Source: Larus michahellis
Taxonomy: Eukaryota > Chordata > Aves > Charadriiformes > Laridae
Length of the DNA stretch: 64,000 nucleotides
NCBI RefSeq assembly: GCF_964199755.1
Contig: NC_133914.1
Span: 1-64,000 of the forward strand
Direction: 5' to 3'
Below the pieces are notes generated by a model. It ran no database searches. It was not told the origin of the DNA and saw nothing but the letters and a program-made list of their open reading frames with translations. A program made the translations under genes and the position numbers. How positions within the stretch are numbered: the first letter of the stretch is position 1; each line of letters opens with the position of its first letter. Shown here in pieces: positions 56,239-64,000 of the stretch.

Positions 56239-56829
56239 TGCTGAAAAGGTGTGCCTATGTTTATATACATTCAGTAAAAATACTTCCACTATAAAAGTAT
56301 TTGACTTTCCTCTGGCACTAATTCAGCTTGCACAGCTGTGAATTGAAACCATGACACACACTCCAAAATACACAGCTATAATTTGACTAGGGTTTTTTTT
56401 GTGTGCTACACAAGGAGGAGGGACATCTGTCCATCTGCACTGCCCAAAAGAGATGCTACTGGGCTGCCAGGGAAACATGGCACTGAAAGCCAGACAGAAA
56501 TAAAGTACTTCAGAGCACACCATCCAAACATCAGGGAAAAAAAAAAAAGTTAAATTCAGTTGCCTCTCTTTTTTAAAGCTTTAGAGCAAAACCCTTCTTT
56601 GATCTCTGCAGCACCTTGTAGCGCTTCATCTCCCTTTCCTTCTCTCATCCTGTCAGAGCTCCCATCAGTCTCTGCTCTGCAGCTCCTTCATCCTTCTCTC
56701 CACCATCTGGGGGTCCCCGCTTGGTTCCTCTCTCGCTCATCTCTCCTTTGCCAAGATGCTCCATCAGGCTGCGGCGCTCACAGAGAATTTGGCAGGAGCT
56801 GGTGTCCCCTGGGAGGGGGAAGCAGGTGT

Positions 56830-57560
56830 AATAGGTGTCCCAGGGGTCCCAGTGGGATGTGGGGGGTACGGGGCGGGGTACGGGATGGATGACTCCAGGG
56901 GGTCCAGGGAGGGCTCTGGAGAGGGTGTGTGAGGGTCCCAGAGGGGCACTGAGGGGAATGTGGGTGTTCCCAGAAGGCTCCAGGCTGTCCTGGGGAAACA
57001 TGAGGGGTCCCAGGTGGACCTTGAGGGTCCAAGGATGGTCCCAGGGGTATGTAGGGAGTACCTGGGAGGCTCCAGGGGGCCCCAGAGGGCTCTGGGATGT
57101 TCTGGGGGGCTCCAGGGGGTCCTGGAGTGGGTGTGGGAGGGTCCCTGGAGGGTCTAAGGGGAGTCACGGGGAGATGTGAGGTGTACTGGGTGGGGGGGAA
57201 GTCCCAGAGGGGTCCTGCGAGGCTCCGGAGGGCACTTCAGAGTCCTGAAGGGGGTGTTGGAGCATTCCAGAGGGCCCCAGGGGGTCCTGGGGTGAATGTG
57301 AGGGGGCCCAGAAGGCTCCAGGGACTCCTGGGGGAACATGAGGATTCCCAGGGGCTCCTGCAGGGCTTTGGGAGGGTACCAGGAGAATGTGAGGAGTACC
57401 CGGGGGGAGGGAGGGAGGGTCAGTCCCAGGGGGTTCCAGGCAGTCCCAGAGGGCTCAAGAGCGTTCTGGGGGGTTCCAGGGAGCTCTGGGGGAGTCCTGG
57501 GGTGCTCCAGGTGGTTCCAGATGATCCTAGAGGACACTGGGGGCACTCTCAGGAGATGTG
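56830..57560. repeat. G-rich degenerate minisatellite, copy D intron
   Basis: Same family as 50820-52110, with GGGTCCCAG, GGCTCCAGGGGG and TCCTGGGG words. It lies between exon-2-like and exon-3-like segments. Confidence 0.8.
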
Positions 57561-57653
57561 GGGGGTCCCAATGGTATGCAGACAAGTTTATCATCCCCAC
57601 TTCAAAAATAGAACATAGTTTACCCATCAAGATCACCAAACAGGTTCACTTAC

Positions 57654-57772
57654 CTCTCTGCCTCTGGGGAAACCAGCACCAGCTTCTTCCACCCAGCTAA
57701 GCATTTCCTTGCAAAGTCTGCAACAAGCTCATGTTTCCGTAAACCGGTCACGGTCTTCACAACACCCGTCTC
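57654..57772 (-). pseudogene. ELOA-like exon 2 (TFIIS-N domain part), copy D
   Basis: The minus strand reads ETGVVKTVTGLRKHE and continues FARKCLAGWKKLV, closely matching ELOA exon 2 (ETGVGKTVNSLRKHE and FARDLVAQWKKLV in vertebrates, from memory). It is bounded by an acceptor (CTCCTGAAG) and a perfect GTAAGTG donor (57648-57653). This is the second half of the TFIIS N-terminal (LW) domain, which in elongin A contacts the elongation machinery. The exon itself is intact and phase-compatible with the exon at 58395-58493. The rest of the copy is degenerate, so it is listed as a pseudogene exon, although a short transcript is possible. Confidence 0.75.
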
Positions 57773-58394
57773 CTTCAGGAGAGAGCCCAGACAACAATTC
57801 GTCTCAGCAAAACACGCAGCATTCTCACCTCTGCTGAAATTCCTACAGAGTGAATAAAGTTAACCCACTGCCTATCCCATGATCTAACGGCGAAGATGGC
57901 CCATGTAATACGTTATGATTTCAGTGGCCATTATAGCATTTACTACAGTTCTGCAAAACAAAGACGACTTAACTCTGCCTTAGGCAAACATTAATTATTT
58001 ATAACAATAACCCAAGTTAGCATTTACCATGACTGTGGGTAAGTTTGAAGACAGAAATCACTAATAATTGTCAGGATCAGCACTTCTTAATTTTATCTCG
58101 ATTCTATTAGCATCAGGAACTGCTCCGACTCTGATCTCAGTCAAGCGTGAAGCTTCTGGAAGAAGCGAGGACGACAAACAGTCCTCCAAGGCTTCTCACT
58201 CGCTCTGACACGCTCCGTCCCCGTGCCTTTTACCTCTAGAACCGCATTGCAATTGTGCCTGTGACACCGGGCTGTAGCAGGTGGCCGAGGCAACAGGCCC
58301 CATCCCCGCCCAGGAAAGCAGCGTTGCCGGGGCAAACAGTTATCCTGTGACTTGAGCGACACGAGGGAAGTGGGAGAGATTTCCCAGCTCTTAC
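57773..58394 (-). other. Intron-like spacer of copy D
   Basis: AT-richer sequence between the exon-2-like and exon-1-like segments. An alternative acceptor-like CTCTGTAG occurs near 57850. No other gene seen. Confidence 0.5.
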
Positions 58395-58493
58395 CACAAA
58401 AGCATCCACTATGATGGACAGCCTCTTCAGACACTTCTGTTCACCAGAAACCACTGCCCCATCTCCATTATATTTAGGAATTCGTTTCCATGA
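58395..58493 (-). pseudogene. ELOA-like exon 1 end, copy D
   Basis: The minus-strand open stretch ends EQKCLKRLSIIVDAFV at a GTAAGAG donor (58388-58394). It parallels the end of ELOA exon 1 (KYLKKLSTLPITVDILA) with three residues fewer, and joins in phase 0 to the ETGV exon. Upstream the frame is closed by a TAG and no in-frame ATG or CpG island is present, so the normal start is missing. This supports D as a decayed paralogue and not a functional gene. Confidence 0.55.
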
Positions 58494-59056
58494 CTAAAGG
58501 TTTTGGTTGTCTTGTTTGTTTTGGAAGAGCAAAACACAGATACCGACAGTAATGGTGTGTTTCATTAACTTGAGCTGTACGTCCAGGCTGCCACTCTGCT
58601 GCCTTGCCCCCTCCTCTCAGCACGGCACCACGGCCCCACACCCTAATCCAAGTGGGGTTTAGGAGCAAACAGCCATGTTTGCTCCCTTGAGGTGTAGGAG
58701 GAGCAGCTTCCCTCACGCCTGTGGCAAGTGGGCCAGCAACACACTGACACTGGGACCAGGAGCAGGGGATGCAACATTCTGCACCCCAAAAAAGCCCTGG
58801 GGTGCAGGCCAGGCCAACAACTCCCCTGGCTCCAGGGAGATGGGTTTCAGACGAGAGCTCTCACCTGACAAGGGCAGGAGGGAGCCACGGAGGCAAATCC
58901 TACTCTGGGCAGCTTTGAAATGGAAGGGAAGGAACTGCCCTCTGCTAACAACTTCCTAAAATTGGGTGGCAGGGCAGCAGACTGGATACAGTGCGGCGCC
59001 TGCGCTCGGGAGGAGCGGTCCCCCACAACCCCCAGGCCCCTGGGTCCACATGGTAC

Positions 59057-59158
59057 TTGGTGGGGTACTCCAGCTCCCCCATCGGATCCTGGTTCAGGCT
59101 GAACATCTGCTCCAGTTCCCTGGCTGTGTCAGAGGACATGTGAAGAATGTTCCTGAAC
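59057..59158 (-). pseudogene. PITHD1-like exon
   Basis: The minus strand, after a CTTCCCAG acceptor, encodes NILHMSSDTARELEQMFSLN and then MGELEYPTK. Vertebrate PITHD1 has NIPQMSFDDTE, QTFSLNRDLTGELEYATK in one exon (from memory). The match in order and spacing is convincing. However, the residues are much more diverged than is usual for this conserved PITH domain, the donor after the lysine codon is only GTACC, and the following ISRFSNVYHLS exon was not found. It is most likely a fragment duplicated with ELOA, or a decayed PITHD1. Confidence 0.65.
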
Positions 59159-61520
59159 CTGGGAAGAGAGGGAGGAAGCCCAGGAAGTTATTAACACGTA
59201 GGTCAGCTCATTGGTTTCCTCCCCAGTCATTCACACTACCTGCACTCCTCTTAATGAGAAACTGGATTTGCACTGTTTTCCAAGGGAGAAAATATCAACA
59301 AATGCACTCACAAAGCATCATCGTGTTCCAGATACCCAACACCCTGAAGAAAGAAGGAAAAGCAGGGAACCAAGCTGGGGAGATAGAGATCTCTGCATGC
59401 TCAAGTACTGAAGGAACCCAGACCCCAGTACACTGGAGACCAAGGAAAAGAGGGGCTCGAAAAAGGTGTATTTCTTTCTGCACAAGCAGGAACTGCAGAA
59501 CACTCAGTACTCACTGATTTAAAACAAAACAAAACACACAAAACAAAGACACACTATTCATGGGGATCTCCCTCCCTTCAGGAGCTAAAACAGATATGAG
59601 AATTGCTGCTCTCGTTAGCTATCATCCAATCACCACCGCAGCGCCCGCAGGGCCCTACCCAGAGCATCTTCAGCAGTTCTTGCCCAGAGACAGAAGAACA
59701 AGCAGACACGCTCCAGTGTTTGGCTTTTATTGAGACACGATTTTCCTCTTCTCATAGAACTTATCTCATTAAAATATTCATCTTAGTTACCACAAAAAAC
59801 GGAACATAGAAAATTGTCTGTACACAGTTGGGGATCAAAGTCCCCCCTGCCAGCCCCCGTTGCTCCCCACCTGCCCAGCTTCCTCATCCCACCAACCTTG
59901 GGGCAGCCACGGGGGCAGAGGCAGCTCTGCCCAGCTCCTTTGGCTGCAGTGCAGCAGGGACACATGGAACACGCATCACCCCTAGCCCCAAGCGAGCACT
60001 GTGTCCCTAGGCTGTGCTCAGTCTGTGTCCTCTGCTTGTCCCCGCCGAGGACTGGGGCCCAGCTCGTCCCTCAGCACAATTCCAGTGTTGGAGCCCAAGG
60101 AAGGGGAGGGAAGGGAGAGCGGTGGCATCGATCCCAGCACCAGCGTGACCCACCCAGTGCAGAGCGGAGCCCATTCAAAACTCTGACCCTCTCGGTACTC
60201 CCTTCCTGCTACCCAGCTCTGCTAAAATACAAACATAGGTGGCAAAGCCTGGAGCAAAGAGGTTGCGCAGGGAAGCAAAGTAAATGACCCTGTAACAGCA
60301 ATGCTGTGGGGAATACCCACACTCAAGTACGTGGCTGTAGGATTAACTAAGGGGCAGTTGAGCAGTGCCCAAGATGGTTCTCGGGTCTCACCCAGACCCT
60401 TTGCTCAAGGCTCCACTGGGGCCTGAACACGATGCCAGACTCCCCTTCCCTCCCCTCTGCCCCAAGTACAGAGGAGAAATAAAGGGTGGCACAATGCTCA
60501 GCAGAAAATAATATATTGTTATCTAATTAAAAATACAGCTAAATTAAATACAGAAAAAATGCAAGAGTAAGGAGCCATTATTTTACAGTACAACACACAC
60601 CGAAATGCTGCACGGTAACATGAAAGCATCCGGGACTGGAACAAACTTACAGCACATCAAAGTCTGAGAACATTTGTCCAAGACCTTCAAAAGAAGGCAA
60701 GAACAGACCAAATAAACAACAGAGAGGTGTTCAGAATGGGTGGAAAGAAAGAAGAGGAGAAAAAGAAAGAAACCCACAGAAAGCAGCAACCTACAGGGAT
60801 TTTTCTCGAGCCTAGAGCAGCCAATATGGCTTGCAGCAGGAGAACGTCTCCCCTTTACGACCCAGCCGGACCTCTGAGCGCTAACAGAGAGCCCGGTTCC
60901 CTCAGCACACGGCCTGGCTCTGCCCAGGCCTGTCCTCTCCTGGCACCACCTCTGGATGAGTTCCCTTTTGAGGCAGATGTGACCTGCAGGCCCAAACGCT
61001 CATCACAACAAAGCTTCACACTGAACAGAGAGTGTATCGTGGTGCCGGCTCCCCACTCTTGGCTGCGGCCTCAGCAACTCCACCTGAAATCACACCCCTC
61101 GGCCAGCACTTGGTCTTCCGACCTCCCCAGTGGAGCTGTGCTCCAGGGCACCTCCTCACACTTCCACCAACCCCATCAGCCCCAGCCACTGGGCCACATC
61201 ACACGCTCTTTCAGACCTCCACTTCTGCAGACACCAAGCACAACCCAGCTTTTTGAATTCCTGCAATGTAGTACGCGCATGTTAAAAACAAACCACATTC
61301 CCTTATTCGCTTCCCTCCAACGGCAGTCAATTGGTTTCAGGTTCAAAGACTAAAATCCTTGCTTTTTCCAAAGATGGGGCAGAGGAAAACGTACAAGGAA
61401 GAGACAGAATTTAAGCACCAGCTTCCAAACTGGAAGTAATTCCTTCCCAATTCCACACAGAAAACAAGATAAAAGGATTCCTTCTTTCCCCCAAGAGAGG
61501 CAAACCAATGCCTCCATTGA
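59159..61520. other. Mostly non-coding interval
   Basis: No exon recognised with confidence. A GTGAGT-flanked segment reading HDDAL near 59310-59345 (minus) might be a remnant of the preceding PITHD1 exon (GEDDDSH), but this is weak. Possible 3' untranslated sequence occurs at 59.7 kb and 60.5 kb. Confidence 0.4.
59726..59731 (-). terminator. Polyadenylation signal AATAAA (minus strand)
   Basis: The complement of TTTATT lies within GGCTTTTATTGAGAC. Upstream (minus sense) sequence is AT-rich and UTR-like, so a minus-strand transcript probably ends near 59.71 kb. Confidence 0.5.
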
Positions 61521-61521
61521 T

Positions 61522-61575
61522 ATCATAGAATACCAGGTTGGAAGGAACCTCAAGGATCATCTGATCCAACCTTTG
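61522..61575 (-). mobile_element. CR1-like retrotransposon 3' fragment
   Basis: ATCATAGAATACCAGGTTGG followed by AAGGAACCTCAAGGATCATC, TGATCCAACC is the typical avian CR1 tail pattern. Only the short 3' part is evident. Confidence 0.75.
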
Positions 61576-62363
61576 GACGTGAGGGCGATCTGGCTGCAAC
61601 ATCTGTCACACCATGGATCGCCAGCATTGATTCGGCTGATCTGGCTGGCGAGGGGGGTGTCCTCTTCCTCCCTCCCCGCTCCATGTGTACCCCTTCTGAA
61701 CCTGCATGCGCAGTCCAAGATGACCTTCCCTGACAGAGACGTACCAAGGGTCAAGGGTACAGGGAAGCTGTGCTCTCCAGCTAGAGCCTCCAAACAATTG
61801 ATATTTAAAAACTGTTTTGAATTTCAGCGGCGGACAAAGTCCCCTCTCTCAAAAAAAAAAAAAAAGTTAAAATTTGACTTGGTGCACAGTAAGATTTCTC
61901 CAAAACCCCTTGGAGTCTTATTCCCGGTAGCCAGCAGAAGACAACAGCAGCAGAGAACAAGTCCCCAGTGGCTCCTGGCATCCCTGCATAACAACGTAAG
62001 CATCTGTACAAGATCTACAGTAACAGCAGAGAGAAGGTCAAGAGCTAAGATTTTATGAACATACACGAGGAGAGCACAAAGCCTCAGGACTTGATGCACT
62101 TGCCAAAGGATCAATGAGCAGACGGGCCACTGGTCCAACCTGTCCCAGAGGGTCCAGGTGGGACTTTGGGCCCAGCAGGTACCAGATCACAAGGAAAGAG
62201 TCCCATGACACCCAGTGTCCACTCAGACACGTGGGTTCCTGACAGCTCCAGTCACAGACAGGCCGGCCCTCATACTGCATTGTGAGGGGAGAGCCTACTG
62301 GGAGCAACATAAATAATACCAGTGGGATAGAGGGGCAAAATATTAATTAAAACCATTTTATAA

Positions 62364-62369
62364 TTTATT
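62364..62369 (-). terminator. Probable ELOA polyadenylation signal
   Basis: The complement of TTTATT lies about 340 bp past the ELOA stop codon on the minus strand. Longer alternative 3' ends cannot be excluded. Confidence 0.5.
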
Positions 62370-62705
62370 AAGAGGTTAAATAGTAAATAGTCTCTAGATC
62401 TTCCACTCTCAGCAGGTGCCAAGACTTCACATTTTCTTGTGTCGAGAGATTCTGTACACTCTTCTTTTGATGGATGACAAAGCTAGAAACAGGATGTTAA
62501 GGGTGGGGCAAAAGAGGAGGGCTTGACATTGAGAAAGGGACCAGAATAAAAGATAAAATACTGTGCTGTCATCTTGTGCAGATCAAAGCTTCTCCCAGCA
62601 GCCGCAGCCTCCAAAGAGTCCAAATAAAAGGGCTGTTTGGGGACCTTCTCCCCCTGCAGTGCCACTTGCCCCCGAGAGGGAAAGTCCCAGGTCTGCACTG
62701 CAAAC

Positions 62706-62767
62706 TTATCTTCGAGAGAACCTGTTTTTGAAAGCTTTGATAGTCTTTGCCATCATGGGTGCAATTT
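62706..62767 (-). CDS. ELOA: Elongin A, last coding exon
   Basis: Elongin A is the transcriptionally active subunit of the nuclear elongin (SIII) complex. With elongins B and C it suppresses RNA polymerase II pausing, and it also forms a CUL5 ubiquitin ligase. This exon follows a TTTCTGTTGCAG acceptor and completes a lysine codon. It then encodes IAPMMAKTIKAFKNRFSRR and the TAA stop at 62706-62708, identical or nearly identical to the C-terminus I know from mammals. The phase agrees with the upstream exon (1 + 2 bases). The near-perfect retention contrasts with the decayed copies to the left. Confidence 0.95.
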
Positions 62768-63347
62768 CTGCAACAGAAAAAGAAAAAAGAAAATCAATTA
62801 AAAACCCCTCATGTGAAAGCAGCAGCCACTGACTAGAGGAGCAGAGAGCAATTCCAAGCCGCAGCCCTGGCAAAGCAGAAGCAAGCCAGGTGTAAGCATG
62901 TGCTCTCTGGTCACAGCCTATCGTATTCTCAGGTCACAGACCAGGGAGAGCCCACTCAGCTTTCTGCACGGCAAGAACACAGATCTCTGGTGAAACTCTC
63001 CCTGCTTCCTTCCCAAGGGAGGTGCAGGACAATTTCGTGGTTCCCAACAGCTGGACAGACACAGGACAGCAGGAGGGAAAAGGCAGGGTTCCTGCCTCAC
63101 CCATACCATTAGGACAGGCTGAGACAGTCGGCACTGAGCAGGCAGCTGGATCGGCTGTTTCCCTCTGCTTTTTCTTGTGTGAGGACTTTGAACAGCCTTT
63201 AGCCTCTCCTTAGGGAGAGGAGAGAGGCTGCCAACATCACCCCTCCTGCAGAGACAGGATTTCTCTTGCAGCAGAAACAGCAGATTCAGGCGTTTGCAAA
63301 GGAGGAGCTCTAGGAGACGAGACAGATGTTCTGCAGTTTGTACTTAC

Positions 63348-63499
63348 TCTTCACCGGTGGTTTCCTGGGGTCACAGGAGGAGAAGGTGCTAGCTGAAGAT
63401 GGGACAGAGTGGGCACTGCTGGTGCTGGGCCCATCATAGGACTGCTCCTCACTCACACGAGCGTGGCTTTTGCTGGATGTATATAGGACTGGTTTTATT
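63348..63499 (-). CDS. ELOA: Elongin A, penultimate coding exon in the window
   Basis: 152 bp, acceptor TGTTTCAG above 63499 and donor GTAAGTA (63342-63347). It encodes a serine-rich, flexible segment beginning IKPVLYTSS, then [12 protein letters not shown] and DPRKPPVK. These match ELOA's [22 protein letters not shown] and DPRKPTVK. This part is poorly conserved outside those words, as expected. The exon begins and ends in phases that join perfectly to its two neighbours. Confidence 0.95.
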
Positions 63500-63831
63500 C
63501 TGAAACACAGACGGGACAGACTCTGCATCAACATTTCATGAAAATTGCATCACCATTTCAGGAAAGGATTCACTGTGGTTTGATCCAATTCTTCAGATAG
63601 AAGCCACATTTGTTAACAGCAGCATGGCTGAGACCACATGGAACCATCAGTGACCAGGATCTCCATGATTCCCAGCAAGACAGAGGCTATTACAGTTAAA
63701 AGTTTCCCTGTAAGAGGACCTCCCGGACACACGGTATCTGATCCTGCCAGGACACAGAGCTTCACAGGGAACTGGCAGGAGTCCAAAGGAAAAGAGGCCC
63801 TGAACAGCAAGCCCTCCTGAGAAACACTCAC

Positions 63832-63943
63832 TTGGTCTTCTCTGGCAGAAGAGCTCCTCCAGTTCCAAACTTCTCTTGCCTCCTTCGTACGTCCCGAGGG
63901 GGCTTTGCTGCAGAGTTCACAAATGCCATTTTGGCAACTCGAC
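63832..63943 (-). CDS. ELOA: Elongin A, third-last coding exon
   Basis: 112 bp between TCTCCTACAG and GTGAGTG. It encodes [20 protein letters not shown] and then [13 protein letters not shown], an almost unmistakable ELOA C-terminal signature ([18 protein letters not shown]). It lies downstream of the elongin B/C- and cullin-binding region encoded by exons beyond the window's right edge. The gene is therefore truncated by the window and not by mutation. Confidence 0.96.
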
Positions 63944-64000
63944 CTGTAGGAGACCAAAAGGAAACATTGCTTAGATCCAGCTTATGATAAAGGAGGCTCC

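Larger units (their letters stand above)
55300..57600 (-). pseudogene. ELOA-like copy D, body and 3' end
   Basis: On the minus strand, downstream of the exon 2 at 57.7 kb. An exon-3-like stretch near 56640-56815 follows a CTCCCAG-type acceptor and encodes GEMSERGTKRGPPDGGEKDE, matching the charge pattern of ELOA's SRKRPRDALQKEEE region. The frame stops soon after. A G-rich intronic minisatellite lies at 56.83-57.56 kb. A segment encoding DDAAEEQ with a GTGAGT donor is near 55528-55570, and the polyadenylation signal complement is at 55320-55325. The large central ELOA exon and the 3' exons are not recognisable, so D is incomplete. Confidence 0.5.

Noticed and set aside
1-64000. CRISPR array
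   Set aside because: The tandem repeats have no alternating constant-repeat and unique-spacer pattern, and the sequence is eukaryotic.
1-64000. Telomeric TTAGGG array, tRNA or rRNA genes
   Set aside because: None was seen on reading either strand.

Overview
The window is vertebrate nuclear DNA, almost certainly from a bird, and a songbird-like genome fits best. Three things point there. Several LTRs have termini of the kinds common in avian endogenous retroviruses. There is a short CR1-like tail near 61.5 kb. The right end carries the last three coding exons of elongin A (ELOA) on the minus strand, with textbook splice sites and the family's C-terminal sequence. A diverged exon resembling PITHD1, the usual vertebrate neighbour downstream of ELOA, follows at 59.1 kb. 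No bacterial-type genes, tRNA, rRNA or CRISPR array was seen.

Layout from right to left. 64.0-62.3 kb: 3' end of an intact-looking ELOA. 62.3-58.5 kb: mostly non-coding, with a CR1 fragment, a minus-strand polyadenylation signal and the PITHD1-like exon. 58.5-49.4 kb: two degenerate ELOA-like copies (D and C); D keeps exons 1 and 2 coding for part of the TFIIS-N domain. 49.3-43.0 kb: a further double copy (B) with a CpG island, a 51-bp minisatellite and a GC-box/ZNF143-like promoter motif. 42.8-39.84 kb: an LTR and a truncated endogenous retroviral gag, both minus strand. 39.84-28.08 kb: about 60 copies of a CpG-rich 195-bp satellite that keeps very long reading frames open on both strands. 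28.06-23.5 kb: block A, the sister of block B. 23.5-18.6 kb: another ELOA-like copy and two nested LTRs. 18.6 kb-1: two near-identical tandem copies of a composite unit (a degenerate repeat of about 140 bp with embedded LTRs, followed by two ELOA-like 3' blocks).

The unifying reading is inference. A locus next to functional ELOA has repeatedly duplicated, decayed and been colonised by LTRs and satellites. The repeated blocks keep the order of ELOA's 3' exons on the minus strand, but most are interrupted and look like pseudogenes. Only the ELOA exons at the right edge are confident protein-coding sequence. The very long frames in the satellite are most simply a by-product of a 3n-long, stop-poor repeat, although one of them is fused in frame to retroviral capsid sequence.
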